Of a stretch of DNA of 64,000 bases, positions 1-8,742 are shown piece by piece. The notes under the pieces were generated by a model that saw only the letters and a program-made list of their open reading frames with translations, had not been told where the DNA came from and did no database searches. Source of the stretch: Mycobacterium sp. IS-1496 (GTDB taxonomy: Bacteria > Actinomycetota > Actinomycetes > Mycobacteriales > Mycobacteriaceae); contig NZ_LQIU01000067.1 in NCBI RefSeq assembly GCF_001499995.1, forward strand, positions 120,084-184,083. Direction: 5' to 3'. The position numbers were made by a program, and so were the translations under genes. Numbering within the stretch: the stretch's first letter is position 1; each line of letters starts with the position of its first letter.

Positions 1-1
1 G

Positions 2-679
2 GGACTGCCGTACAGCGCCTATCCGCGGTTCCACACCCTGATGGCCGAGGAGAGCGGCGAGGTGTTCGACGCCGCGCTCGTCGACGTGATCCTGCCGATG
101 GCGGACGGTCTGCCTGCGCGGCTGGCCGCCGGTGTCGACGTCGCCGACATCGGCTGCGGCAGCGGCCACGCGATCAACGTGATGGCACAGGCGTTCCCGG
201 CCAGCCGGTTCACCGGTATCGACTTCTCCGACGAGGGGCTCGGCGTCGGGCGTGCCGAGGCGCAGCGCCTCGGGCTGCAGAACGCGCAGTTCGTCGCCGC
301 CGACGTCGCGACGCTCGACGTCGCCGAGGCCTACGACGTCATCACCGTGTTCGACGCGATCCACGACCAGGCGCAGCCCGCGCAGGTGCTGGCCAACATC
401 CAGCGCGCCCTGCGGCCGGGCGGCGTGTTCCTGATGGTCGACATCAAGGCGTCCAGCCATCTCGAGGACAACGTCGGGGTCCCGCTGGCGTCGTACCTCT
501 ACACCGTGTCGACGATGCACTGCATGAGCGTCTCGCTCGGCCTCGACGGCGCCGGGCTCGGCACCTGCTGGGGTCGCCAGCTCGCCACGTCGATGCTCGC
601 CGACGCCGGCTTCACCGACGTCGACGTGCGCGAGATCGACACCGATCCGTTGAACTTCTACTACATCTGCCGCAAGTAA
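2..679 (+). CDS. Class I SAM-dependent methyltransferase, 5'-truncated by window edge
   Basis: The frame is open from the first bases of the window (it begins G-L-P-Y-S-A-Y-P-R-F), so the true N-terminus lies upstream and the ATG at 41 is unlikely to be the start. The visible part carries the SAM-binding motif I (VADIGCGSGHA) and motif II (FTGIDFS), then a hydrophobic strand (YDVITVFDAIHD) and a GG-turn (LRPGGVFLMVD). These are the standard landmarks of a Rossmann methyltransferase. By synteny it matches the Rv2258c-type protein, which in this family has an N-terminal winged-helix-like dimerisation domain before the catalytic core. The substrate is unknown. The TAA stop doubles as part of a -10 box for the next gene. 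Confidence 0.85.
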   Translation, partial: GLPYSAYPRFHTLMAEESGEVFDAALVDVILPMADGLPARLAAGVDVADIGCGSGHAINVMAQAFPASRFTGIDFSDEGLGVGRAEAQRLGLQNAQFVAADVATLDVAEAYDVITVFDAIHDQAQPAQVLANIQRALRPGGVFLMVDIKASSHLEDNVGVPLASYLYTVSTMHCMSVSLGLDGAGLGTCWGRQLATSMLADAGFTDVDVREIDTDPLNFYYICRK

Positions 680-682
680 CAT
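677..682 (+). promoter_or_regulatory. -10 box (TAACAT) of a leaderless serine-hydrolase transcript
   Basis: TAACAT fits the mycobacterial TANNNT -10 consensus and ends 7 nt before the ATG at 690. Transcription would begin at or beside the A of ATG. Its first three bases are the TAA stop codon of the upstream methyltransferase. Inferred from spacing only. Confidence 0.45.
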
Positions 683-689
683 CTGCCCG

Positions 690-1514
690 ATGGGCGTGCT
701 GGACGTGATCGCGGACTGGCCGGTTCGCACCGCCGCCGCGGCGGTGGTGGGACCGGCCGGTGTGCTGGCCGAGTACGGCGACCTCGGGCACCGGTTCCGG
801 CTGGCGTCGGTGACCAAACCGCTCTCGGCGCGTGCCGCGCAGGTCGCGGTCGAGGAAGGCGTCGTCGACCTCGACACCGAGGCGGGCCCGCCCGGCTCCA
901 CCGTCCGGCACCTGCTCGCCCACACCTCCGGACTGGCCATGCACTCCGACGAGACGATGGGCGAACCCGGCGACCGGCGGGTCTACTCCAACTACGGCTT
1001 CGGGGTGCTGGCCGCCATGATCGAGAAGGCCGCCGACATCGAATTCGGCCGCTACCTCGCCGAGGCGGTCTTCGAACCGCTCGGCATGTCCGACAGCACG
1101 CTCGACGGCGGGGCGGAGGCCGCCGGCTACGGCGCCTACTCCACGGTCGCCGATGTCGCGGCCTTCGCAGGCGACCTACTGCGGCCGCGGCTGGTGTCCC
1201 AACAGATGCACGACGAGGCGACCAGCGTGCAGTTCCCGGGGCTCGACGGCGTGTTGCCCGGCTTCGGCGTGCAGCGCCCGAACGACTGGGGCCTGGGCTT
1301 CGAGATTCGCGACGACAAGTCGCCGCACTGGACCGGATCGACCAACTCGAAGCGGACGTACGGCCATTTCGGCCAGTCAGGGACGTTTCTGTGGGTGGAC
1401 CCGGGGGCGGACCTGGCGTTCGTCGCGTTTGCCGACCGGGACTTCGGGGACTGGGCGTACGAGCGCTGGCCGACGATCTCTGATGGAGTCCTGAGAGAAT
1501 TCGGGCCACACTAG
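690..1514 (+). CDS. Serine hydrolase, class C beta-lactamase / penicillin-binding-protein family
   Basis: A 274-residue protein with the three active-site motifs of the family. SVTK (Ser40, Lys43) gives the nucleophile and general base, Y-S-N (99-101) is the second motif, and H-F-G-Q-S-G near the C-terminus replaces the KTG box, as in esterase/EstB-like members. No signal peptide is apparent, so it is probably cytoplasmic and more likely an esterase or amidase than a drug-inactivating lactamase. It is shorter than typical members (350-400 aa) because the N-terminal strand region is compact. It starts 10 nt after the upstream methyltransferase. The physiological substrate cannot be read from sequence. 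Confidence 0.82.
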   Translation: MGVLDVIADWPVRTAAAAVVGPAGVLAEYGDLGHRFRLASVTKPLSARAAQVAVEEGVVDLDTEAGPPGSTVRHLLAHTSGLAMHSDETMGEPGDRRVYSNYGFGVLAAMIEKAADIEFGRYLAEAVFEPLGMSDSTLDGGAEAAGYGAYSTVADVAAFAGDLLRPRLVSQQMHDEATSVQFPGLDGVLPGFGVQRPNDWGLGFEIRDDKSPHWTGSTNSKRTYGHFGQSGTFLWVDPGADLAFVAFADRDFGDWAYERWPTISDGVLREFGPH

Positions 1515-1621
1515 CGCAACACCCGCCTCACAAGGCACAATAAACACGCGCGACACAGTTGTAATTCGGTTTCAAGAGGCCGCTTGGGGAAGACGTCCCT
1601 CGTGGAGCCGAAGGAGCAACT

Positions 1622-2134
1622 ATGCGTGCGTCGAACCAGTTCGCCGACGCGACGACAGGCGTGGTGTACGTGCACGCCTCACCCGCGGCGGTGTGCCCAC
1701 ATGTGGAGTGGGCGTTGTCGTCGACCCTGTCGGCGCGCGCCAACCTGAAGTGGACCCCACAACCCGCCATGCCCGGACAGCTGCGGGCGGTCACCAACTG
1801 GGTGGGCCCGGTCGGCACCGGGGCGCAGTTGGCCAACGCCCTGCGGTCCTGGTCGGTGCTGCGTTTCGAGGTCACCGAGGATCCGAGCCCGGGTGTCGAC
1901 GGGCACCGGTGGTGCCACACCCCGCAGCTCGGTCTGTGGAGCGGTCCGATGAGCGCCAACGGCGACATCGTGGTCGGGGAGATGCGGTTGCGGGCCTTGA
2001 TGGCCGCGGGCGCCGACGTGCTGGCCGCTGAACTGGACACCGTGCTCGGCACGGCCTGGGACGAGGCGTTGGAGCCCTACCGCGACGGTGGTTCGGGCGC
2101 GGAGGTCAGCTGGCTGAGCCGCGGAGTCGGGTAG
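1622..2134 (+). CDS. DUF3145 family conserved actinobacterial protein
   Basis: A 170-residue acidic cytoplasmic protein matching the conserved actinobacterial DUF3145 family, including the C-P-H-V-E-W-A-L segment near residue 25 and a conserved W-C-H-T-P stretch. The ATG is preceded by AAGGAG at good spacing. Function is unknown for the whole family. In mycobacteria it sits near the FAS-II/aceE region, as here, which is conservation of position and not proof of a metabolic link. It is transcribed convergently with the lipid kinase gene, separated by a strong stem-loop. Confidence 0.75.
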   Translation: MRASNQFADATTGVVYVHASPAAVCPHVEWALSSTLSARANLKWTPQPAMPGQLRAVTNWVGPVGTGAQLANALRSWSVLRFEVTEDPSPGVDGHRWCHTPQLGLWSGPMSANGDIVVGEMRLRALMAAGADVLAAELDTVLGTAWDEALEPYRDGGSGAEVSWLSRGVG

Positions 2135-2145
2135 CCCCCGGACCC

Positions 2146-2206
2146 GCGAGCGTGCGCAAAGTGCTGCCGAGCAGCGGCGTGTCGGGGTGCCGACCCGCAC
2201 GCTCGC
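2146..2206. terminator. Bidirectional stem-loop terminator between convergent genes
   Basis: Perfect 11-bp inverted repeat (GCGAGCGTGCG at 2146-2156 against CGCACGCTCGC at 2196-2206), separated by 39 nt that can fold further. It lies between the stop codons of two convergent genes, without a T-run, as is common for mycobacterial terminators. The CGAGCGTGCG core recurs in another hairpin at 42383-42440. Confidence 0.65.
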
Positions 2207-2207
2207 G

Positions 2208-3110
2208 TCAGGAGGCGGGCACCAGGATCCGCAGCGCGCCCGGCACCGCCGACACCGTGACCGGCAGCGGGCAGGCGAAATCCCCGTCGGCGTAGGCGTT
2301 GATGCCGGGGCAGTCCACCTCGATGACGCGCGCGCGGGCGGTGGTCACCTCGTCGAGGTCGACGTGCGTGCCCTTGAAGACGGTCGGGAACAGCCGGATC
2401 AACCGGGTGCGCGATGCGGAGTGCACCATCGTGACGTCGAGCAGGCCGTCGGCGTGGTCGGCGGCCGGGCAGATCAGCATGCCGCCGCCGTAGCTGCGCG
2501 TGTTGCCGAACGCGGCAAGGGTGAGCCGGACGTCCTGTACTGGTCCGCCGTCGAAGCGCAGCCGGAACGGCAGCAGCCGCAGTTTGGACAGTTCGGCGAC
2601 CATCGCGACGTTGTAGCGCATCCGGCCGTGCGGCCAGCGCATCCGGTTGGTGCGGTCACTGACCAGGGAGTCGAAGCCGGCCGCCATCACGGTGCCGAAC
2701 CATTTGTGCCCGCCTGCGGCGTCGTCGATCCGCCCGAGGTCCACGGTCTCGGTGTGCCCGTCGGCGATCACGTCGGCCGCCGCCTCGGGATCCCCGGTCG
2801 GCAGGCGGTATTCGCGCGCATGGTCGTTGCCGGTGCCCGCGGGCACGATGCCCAGCGGGACGTCACCGTGCGCCAGCGCCTGCAGGGCCAGGGAGATGAC
2901 GCCGTCCCCGCCGACGACGACGAGCGCGTCGGTCCCGCCGGCCAGCGCCTCGTCGACCAGTCGCCTCGCGTGTGCGGCGTCGGTGCCGACGATCGCGGTC
3001 ACGTCGACCCCGCGCTGCTGGAAGCGGGCCACGGCCCGCTCGGCGGCGTGCGGCGCGTTGCCGTGGCCCGACAGCGGATTCGTCAGCACCGTGACGTGGC
3101 CGATGGTCAT
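2208..3110 (-). CDS. Diacylglycerol kinase-like lipid kinase (Rv2252 type)
   Basis: A 300-residue protein of the DAGK catalytic-domain family. The GGDG nucleotide-binding motif (VVVGGDGVISL) lies near residue 65 and the P-A-G-T-G-N-D motif near 95, both hallmarks of YegS/DgkB lipid kinases. It would phosphorylate diacylglycerol or a related lipid at the inner membrane, giving phosphatidic acid for phospholipids and phosphatidylinositol mannosides. AGGAG precedes the ATG. It starts 19 nt downstream of the FAD-oxidase stop and is probably co-transcribed with it, the same pairing as Rv2252/Rv2251. Confidence 0.88.
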   Translation of the reverse strand: MTIGHVTVLTNPLSGHGNAPHAAERAVARFQQRGVDVTAIVGTDAAHARRLVDEALAGGTDALVVVGGDGVISLALQALAHGDVPLGIVPAGTGNDHAREYRLPTGDPEAAADVIADGHTETVDLGRIDDAAGGHKWFGTVMAAGFDSLVSDRTNRMRWPHGRMRYNVAMVAELSKLRLLPFRLRFDGGPVQDVRLTLAAFGNTRSYGGGMLICPAADHADGLLDVTMVHSASRTRLIRLFPTVFKGTHVDLDEVTTARARVIEVDCPGINAYADGDFACPLPVTVSAVPGALRILVPAS

Positions 3111-3129
3111 CGTGCTCCTCGCGTGCGCG

Positions 3130-4749
3130 TCACGGGATCAGCTTGCCCGGGTTGAGGATTCCGGCCGGGTCGAGCGCCGTCTTGACCGCGCGCAGGATCT
3201 CGACGCCGAGGTCGCCGATCTCCTCGCGCATCCACGGGCGGTGGTCGGCGCCCACGGCGTGGTGGTGGGTGATGGTGCCGCCGGTGCGCACGATGGCCTC
3301 GGATGCGGCGGCTTTCGCCGCGCGCCACTGCTCGATCGGGTTGCCGCGCTGGGCGGCGACGACGGTGAAGTACAGCGAGGCCCCCGTCGGATAGACGTGC
3401 GAGATGTGACAGAGCACCAGCGCAGCGGTGCCGGATTCGGCGAGGGCGGCCGTCAGTGCCTCGGTCACGGCGGCCTTGAGCGACGGGATGTTCGACCATG
3501 TGGTCGCGGTTTCGAGCGTCTCGCACAGCGCGCCCGCGGACAGCAGCGAGTCACGCAGGTAGGGCGCCCCGAACCGGCCGTGCTCCCATGCCTTGGCGGG
3601 CCCCTCGCCCAGCGACGTGCCGCCGTGCTGTTCGAGGAGGGCGCGCGTCTCGGCGTGCCGGCTCTCGGCGTGGGCTGCCGTGCCCTCGAACACCGTGACG
3701 GCCAGGCATCCGCCGGTGATGGTCTGCTCGCCGATGGCCTCGGTGGTGGCGAGGTTGACGCCGGTCTCCGCCTCGTCGGACAGCCGGATCACGGTCGGCC
3801 CGCTGCCGGTCTGCGTCACTGCCCTCAAAGCCGTTGCACCGGTGTCGAAGTCGGGGAACGACCAGGCCTCATACAGCGTCGCCTCCGGGACGGGGTGCAC
3901 TCGCACCCGCACCCGGGTGATGACGCCGAAGACCCCTTCGGAGCCGACCATGAGCTGCCGCAGGTCGGGTCCGGCCGCCGACCCCGGCGCGCGCCCGACG
4001 TCGAGGATGCCGGCCGGGGTGACCGCGCGCAGCCCGCGGACCATGTCGTCGAAGCGGCCGTAGCCCGCCGAATCCTGACCGGACGACCGGGTCGCGGCGA
4101 AGCCGCCGATGGTCGCGTAGCAGAAGCTCTGCGGGAAGTGGCCGAGTGAGTAGCCGCGTTCGGCGAGCAGCCGTTCGGCGTCCGGGCCGGTGACTCCCGC
4201 ACCCAGTTCCGCCTCGCCCGACACCTCGTCGAGCCAGTGCAGCGCGCTGAGGCGGCGCAGGTCGAGTGACACGACGGCGGTGAAGTCGCCACGGTCCGGG
4301 TCCAACCCGCCCACGACGCTGGTGCCGCCGCCGAACGGCACGACCGCGATGCGCCGCGCGCTGCAGTGCTCGAGGATCGCCGCGATCTCCTCGTCGTCCG
4401 CGGGCAGCAGCACCGCGTCGGGTGCGTCCTGGGTTCCGCGATCGCGCCGGCGCAGCAGGTCGAGAGTGGATTTGCCGCCGGCGTGCAGCAACCGGCCCGT
4501 GTCGTCGACCAGGCAGTACGGCTCACCGACGATGCCGATCAGCGCGGCGCGATCGTCCTCGGAGAGGGCCGACGGGCTGAGGGTGACCTCCTCGGCGGTG
4601 AGAGGCGGGGTCCCCTCGGTGACGCTGAGCGCCTGTTCGAGCAGTGACCGGATGCCGTCGGACAGCGGTTTGGCGGCATCCGGATCCCCCCAGGCATCCC
4701 ACTTCATCGGAGGGAGCGGGGCTGCGGAGTGCTCGGATCGGCCTGGCAT
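3130..4749 (-). CDS. FAD-binding oxidase, alkyl-DHAP synthase-like (Rv2251 type)
   Basis: A 539-residue flavoprotein of the PCMH/FAD_binding_4 plus FAD-oxidase C family. The FAD pyrophosphate loop is visible as P-F-G-G-G-T-S-V-V-G-G, followed by GSEGVFGVIT, and the C-terminal H-H-H-A-V-G-A-D-H active-site region resembles alkyldihydroxyacetone-phosphate synthases and D-lactate dehydrogenases. Its partner lipid kinase and the nearby glpD suggest a glycerophospholipid or ether-lipid role, which is inference. The ATG at 4749 has a -10 box just upstream and no ribosome-binding site (leaderless). An internal Met at 4707 is the alternative start. It is divergent from the TetR gene across only 17 bp. 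Confidence 0.83.
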   Translation of the reverse strand: MPGRSEHSAAPLPPMKWDAWGDPDAAKPLSDGIRSLLEQALSVTEGTPPLTAEEVTLSPSALSEDDRAALIGIVGEPYCLVDDTGRLLHAGGKSTLDLLRRRDRGTQDAPDAVLLPADDEEIAAILEHCSARRIAVVPFGGGTSVVGGLDPDRGDFTAVVSLDLRRLSALHWLDEVSGEAELGAGVTGPDAERLLAERGYSLGHFPQSFCYATIGGFAATRSSGQDSAGYGRFDDMVRGLRAVTPAGILDVGRAPGSAAGPDLRQLMVGSEGVFGVITRVRVRVHPVPEATLYEAWSFPDFDTGATALRAVTQTGSGPTVIRLSDEAETGVNLATTEAIGEQTITGGCLAVTVFEGTAAHAESRHAETRALLEQHGGTSLGEGPAKAWEHGRFGAPYLRDSLLSAGALCETLETATTWSNIPSLKAAVTEALTAALAESGTAALVLCHISHVYPTGASLYFTVVAAQRGNPIEQWRAAKAAASEAIVRTGGTITHHHAVGADHRPWMREEIGDLGVEILRAVKTALDPAGILNPGKLIP

Positions 4750-4782
4750 GCGTTACAGTATTACACATGGTGTCAATCCGTA
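4750..4782. promoter_or_regulatory. Divergent overlapping leaderless promoters with candidate TetR operator
   Basis: TACAGT (4754-4759) lies 7 nt before the TetR ATG at 4767. On the other strand TACTGT (4760-4755) or TAATAC lies 5-8 nt before the oxidase ATG at 4749. The two -10 boxes therefore share the same bases. ACAC-atg-GTGT straddles the TetR start codon and is a candidate autoregulatory half-site pair. Position-based inference. Confidence 0.5.
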
Positions 4783-5348
4783 ATGACAGCCCGCCGTCGG
4801 TGGAGCAGCGCATCCTCGACGCCGCCGCGGAGTGCGTCGTGGCCTTCGGGGTCAACCGGGTGACGTTGGCGGAGATCGCCCGCCGGGCGCGGGTGAGCCG
4901 GCCGACCATCTACCGCCGCTGGCGGGACACCGACGCGGTGCTCGCCGCGTTGCTCACCGCCCGGATCGCCGGGGTCCTCGACGCCGTCCCCGACGCGGGG
5001 GTGGGGCGCGAACCGCTGGTCGAGCGGATCGTGGCGGTGGGTGACCGGCTGCGCAACGACGAGATCGTGATCGCCGTCCTGCACAGCGCACCGGAGGTGG
5101 CGATGGTGTACATCACCGAGCGGCTCGGCACCAGCCAGCAGATCCTCATCGACGCGCTGGCCGGTGAGATCAAACTCGCCCAGGACGAGGGCAGCGTCCG
5201 TTCCGGGGAACCCCGGCAGCTCGCCGCCATGTGTCTGCTGATCACCCAGTCGACCATTCAGTCCGCGCAGATGGTGGCGCCGCTGCTCGACGCCGACGCG
5301 CTGTCGGAGGAACTGGCGCGCTCGCTGAACGGATACCTGCAGCCATGA
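4767..5348 (+). CDS. TetR-family transcriptional regulator (Rv2250c type)
   Basis: A 193-residue regulator. The N-terminal helix-turn-helix is clear: I-L-D-A-A-A-E-C, then V-T-L-A-E-I-A-R-R-A-R-V-S-R-P-T-I-Y-R-R-W, the classic TetR recognition helix ending in T-x-Y-x-x-W/F. The C-terminal ligand-binding domain is divergent, so the effector is unknown. The start at 4767 gives the standard N-terminus; the frame remains open further upstream but with no homologous sequence. Its ATGA stop overlaps the glpD start, so the two are translationally coupled, and it is divergent from the FAD oxidase. It probably controls both. Confidence 0.88.
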   Translation: MVSIRNDSPPSVEQRILDAAAECVVAFGVNRVTLAEIARRARVSRPTIYRRWRDTDAVLAALLTARIAGVLDAVPDAGVGREPLVERIVAVGDRLRNDEIVIAVLHSAPEVAMVYITERLGTSQQILIDALAGEIKLAQDEGSVRSGEPRQLAAMCLLITQSTIQSAQMVAPLLDADALSEELARSLNGYLQP

Positions 5349-6892
5349 CGTCGTCGAAGAGCCCGGCCCTCAACGCGTCCCGCCGTGCCACAGAACTGGC
5401 CGCCCTCGCCGACGGCGCACCGCTCGACGTCGTGGTGATCGGCGGCGGGATCACCGGCGCCGGGATCGCGCTGGACGCAGCGACCCGCGGGCTGACGGTG
5501 GCGCTGGTGGAGAAGCACGATCTGGCGTTCGGCACCAGCCGCTGGAGCTCCAAACTCGTCCACGGCGGATTGCGCTACCTGGCCAGCGGCAATGTGGGCA
5601 TCGCCCGCCGCAGCGCGGCCGAACGCGGAATCCTCATGACCCGCAACGCCCCTCACCTCGTCTCGGCGATGCCGCAGCTCGTGCCACTGCTGCCCGAGAT
5701 GGGGGGTCCGGCGCGCGCGCTGGTGCGGGCGGGATTCCTTGCCGGAGACGGTCTGCGCCGGCTCGCGGGCACGCCCGCGGCGACCTTGCCGCGCTCGCGG
5801 CGGGTCAGCGCGCTGCGCGCCGCCGACCTGGTGCCCGCGGTGCGCCGTGACGGTCTGGCGGGGGCGTTCCTCGCCTACGACGGACAGTTGATCGACGACG
5901 CCCGACTGGTGACGGCGGTGGCGCGCACCGCCGCCCAGCACGGCGCCCGCATCCTCACCCGGGTCGGCGCCTCCCGCGCCACGGCGACGTCCGTCCGGCT
6001 CACCGATCAGTGCACCGGCGACTCGTTCGACGTGGCGGCGCGCGCGGTGGTCAACGCCGCGGGCGTGTGGGCCGCCGACGTCGACGAGACGCTGCGCCTT
6101 CGGCCCTCGCGCGGAACGCATCTGGTGTTCGACGCGGCGGCCTTCGGCCACCCGGTGGCCGCGCTGACCATTCCGATCCCCGGCGCGCTCAACCGGTTCG
6201 TCTTCGCGATGCCCGAACAACTCGGCCGGGTCTATCTCGGGCTCACCGACGAGGATGCGCCCGGCCCGATACCCGATGTGCCACAACCGAGCCCACAGGA
6301 GATCACCTTCCTGCTCGACACCGTCAACACCGCGCTGGCGACGAGGCTGACCGAAGCCGACGTCCGCGGCGCCTACGCGGGGCTGCGACCGCTCATCGAC
6401 GCGGGCGGAGGCGCCACGGCCGATCTCTCGCGTGACCACGCGGTCACCGAATCCCCGTCCGGGGTGATCAGCGTGATCGGCGGCAAGCTCACCGAATACC
6501 GCTACATGGCCGAAGACGTCCTCGACCGCGCGATCGCCCTGCGCGGGCTGACCGCCGGCCCGTGCCGCACCCGCAACCTGCCGTTGGTCGGGGCGCCGGC
6601 CAACCCGGTGTCGACGCTGCGCGCACCGGTCGATCTGCCCGGGTCGCTGGTCGCCCGCTACGGCGCCGAGGCGCCGCGCGTGATCGCACAGGCTCGCTGC
6701 GACCGGCCCACCGCACCCGTTGCCGAAGGCATCGACGTCACCCGGGCCGAGTTCGAGTACGCGGTCACCCACGAGGGCGCGATGACCGTCGACGACATCC
6801 TCGACCGGCGCACCCGCATCGGTCTGGTCGAAGCCGACCGGGAGCGTGCCCTGACCGCGGCCAAGGAATTCGTCGACACCACCGTGGAGTGA
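5345..6892 (+). CDS. glpD: Glycerol-3-phosphate dehydrogenase, FAD-dependent
   Basis: A 515-residue aerobic glycerol-3-phosphate dehydrogenase that oxidises glycerol-3-phosphate to dihydroxyacetone phosphate and feeds electrons to the quinone pool. The N-terminal FAD dinucleotide-binding motif GGGITGAG (about residues 30-37) is followed by the family signature F-G-T-S-R-W-S-S-K-L-V-H-G-G-L-R-Y-L. The C-terminal DAO_C domain carries the EYAVTHEGA segment. It is membrane-peripheral. The start overlaps the TetR stop (ATGA), so the regulator probably senses glycerol or lipid catabolism. The position matches Rv2249c (glpD1). Confidence 0.93.
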   Translation: MTSSKSPALNASRRATELAALADGAPLDVVVIGGGITGAGIALDAATRGLTVALVEKHDLAFGTSRWSSKLVHGGLRYLASGNVGIARRSAAERGILMTRNAPHLVSAMPQLVPLLPEMGGPARALVRAGFLAGDGLRRLAGTPAATLPRSRRVSALRAADLVPAVRRDGLAGAFLAYDGQLIDDARLVTAVARTAAQHGARILTRVGASRATATSVRLTDQCTGDSFDVAARAVVNAAGVWAADVDETLRLRPSRGTHLVFDAAAFGHPVAALTIPIPGALNRFVFAMPEQLGRVYLGLTDEDAPGPIPDVPQPSPQEITFLLDTVNTALATRLTEADVRGAYAGLRPLIDAGGGATADLSRDHAVTESPSGVISVIGGKLTEYRYMAEDVLDRAIALRGLTAGPCRTRNLPLVGAPANPVSTLRAPVDLPGSLVARYGAEAPRVIAQARCDRPTAPVAEGIDVTRAEFEYAVTHEGAMTVDDILDRRTRIGLVEADRERALTAAKEFVDTTVE

Positions 6893-6921
6893 CCTGGCTC
6901 ACATCTGGGTATCCGGCACGG

Positions 6922-8742
6922 ATGACAGCAGCACCCACCCTCAAAAAGGCGCTCAACCAGCGTCAACTGCGAATGATCGCGATCGGCGGCGTGATCGGCG
7001 CCGGACTGTTCGTCGGTTCCGGTGTGGTGATCGCCGACACCGGTCCCGGCTCCTTCCTCACCTACGCGATGAGTGGCGTGCTCATCATCATGGTGATGCG
7101 GATGCTGGCCGAGATGGCGGTGGCGAACCCGTCGACCGGGTCGTTCGCCGACTACTCGCGCAACGCCCTCGGCAACTGGGCCGGCTTCTCCGTCGGCTGG
7201 CTCTACTGGTACTTCTGGGTGATCGTCGTCGGATTCGAGGCGATCGCCGGCGCCAAGATCATCCAGTACTGGATCGACGTGCCGCTGTGGGCGTCCTCGC
7301 TCGTGTTCATGGTGCTGATGACGGCCACGAACCTGTTCTCGGTGAAGTCCTACGGTGAGTTCGAGTTCTGGTTCGCCGGCATCAAGGTCGCGGCGATCCT
7401 GGCGTTCATCGCGATCGGCGCCCTGTTCGTGGTGGGGCTGTGGCCGGGCAAGGATGCCGACTTCTCGAACCTGACCGCCCACGGCGGGTTCATGCCGATG
7501 GGCTTCGGGGTGATCACCGTCGGGATCGTGACGGTGATCTTCTCGATGGTCGGCGCGGAGATCGCGACGATCGCGGCCGCCGAGTCGTCGGATCCCGAGC
7601 GGGCGGTGGCGAAGGCCGCGAACTCGGTGATCGTGCGCATCCTGCTGTTCTACGTGGGCTCCGCGCTGCTGCTCGTGACGATCCTGCCGTGGAACGACGA
7701 GGGCATCGCCGCGTCACCGTTCGTCGCGGCGTTCACCGAGATGGGCATCCCGTACGCCGACCACGTCATGAACGCCGTCGTGCTGACCGCGGTGCTGAGT
7801 TGCCTCAACTCCGGTATGTACACCGCGTCGCGGATGCTGTTCGTGCTCGCCGCCCGGCGCGAAGCGCCGCCGGCCCTGGTCCGGGTGACCCGAAGGGGTG
7901 TGCCGGCCAACGCGATCCTCGCCTCGTCGGTGATCGGGTTCCTGTGCGTGATCGCCGCCGCGGTGTCGCCCGACACCATCTTCGCGTTCCTGCTCAACTC
8001 CAGCGGCGCCATCATCCTGTTCGTCTACCTTCTGATCGCCGTCTCGCAGATCGTGTTGCGCAGGCGCACACCGGATTCCGAACTGCGGGTGAAGATGTGG
8101 CTGTTCCCGGTGCTTTCTGTGCTCACCGCGCTGGGCATCGTCGCGATCCTCGTGCAGATGTTCATCGACGATGCGCTGCGGTCCCAGCTGGTTCTGAGCC
8201 TGCTGTCCTGGGCGGTGGTACTGGTGCTGTACTTCGCCAACAAGGTCTTCCTCAAGCGGCGCCGCCCCGAAGCCGGCGTGCCCGGCACCGGCAAACCGCA
8301 CCGCGTGGTGGTGCTGGCGAACCAGACCGTGAACTCCACCGAACTGCTCGACGAACTGCGCCGGATCGGCGCCGACCGGGAGACGCACTACCTGGTCGTG
8401 GTGCCGGCCAGCCCGATCGAGACCGGCATGGCCGAGACACACGGTCCGCTCGACGTCGAGGAGGCCACGCAGAAGGCCGCGTCCGAGCGCCTGGACCACA
8501 CGCTGAAGGTGTTGCGCGGGCACGACTTCACCGCCGACGGCACACTCGGCGACCGCCGGCCGCTGCGGGCGCTGGCCGACGCCGTCGACGAGTTCGGGCC
8601 CGATCAGATCGTCATCTCGACACTGCCCCCGGAGGCATCGGTGTGGCACCGCTTCGACGTCGTCGACCGGGCGCGCGCACAGCACAAGGTGCCCGTCACC
8701 CACGTGATCGCGTCGAGCGCCGAGGCCACGGCCACGCCATGA
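6922..8742 (+). CDS. APC-superfamily amino-acid permease with C-terminal soluble domain
   Basis: A 606-residue protein. Residues 1-455 are an amino-acid permease of the AAT/GABA type: the N-terminal consensus is I-G-G-V-I-G-A-G-L-F-V-G-S, with about twelve hydrophobic segments. It probably imports an amino acid by proton symport. Unusually, roughly 140 residues follow the last membrane segment and form a predicted alpha/beta soluble domain (RVVVLANQTVNS, THYLVVVPASP, IVISTLPPE) reminiscent of a universal-stress or nucleotide-binding fold. The stop overlaps the next gene (ATGA), itself a universal stress protein. No substrate can be assigned. Confidence 0.87.
   Translation: MTAAPTLKKALNQRQLRMIAIGGVIGAGLFVGSGVVIADTGPGSFLTYAMSGVLIIMVMRMLAEMAVANPSTGSFADYSRNALGNWAGFSVGWLYWYFWVIVVGFEAIAGAKIIQYWIDVPLWASSLVFMVLMTATNLFSVKSYGEFEFWFAGIKVAAILAFIAIGALFVVGLWPGKDADFSNLTAHGGFMPMGFGVITVGIVTVIFSMVGAEIATIAAAESSDPERAVAKAANSVIVRILLFYVGSALLLVTILPWNDEGIAASPFVAAFTEMGIPYADHVMNAVVLTAVLSCLNSGMYTASRMLFVLAARREAPPALVRVTRRGVPANAILASSVIGFLCVIAAAVSPDTIFAFLLNSSGAIILFVYLLIAVSQIVLRRRTPDSELRVKMWLFPVLSVLTALGIVAILVQMFIDDALRSQLVLSLLSWAVVLVLYFANKVFLKRRRPEAGVPGTGKPHRVVVLANQTVNSTELLDELRRIGADRETHYLVVVPASPIETGMAETHGPLDVEEATQKAASERLDHTLKVLRGHDFTADGTLGDRRPLRALADAVDEFGPDQIVISTLPPEASVWHRFDVVDRARAQHKVPVTHVIASSAEATATP

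Noticed and set aside
690..1514. Serine hydrolase as a drug-resistance beta-lactamase
   Set aside because: No signal peptide and a compact EstB-like architecture with HxGxxG rather than KTG; an esterase-like role is likelier.
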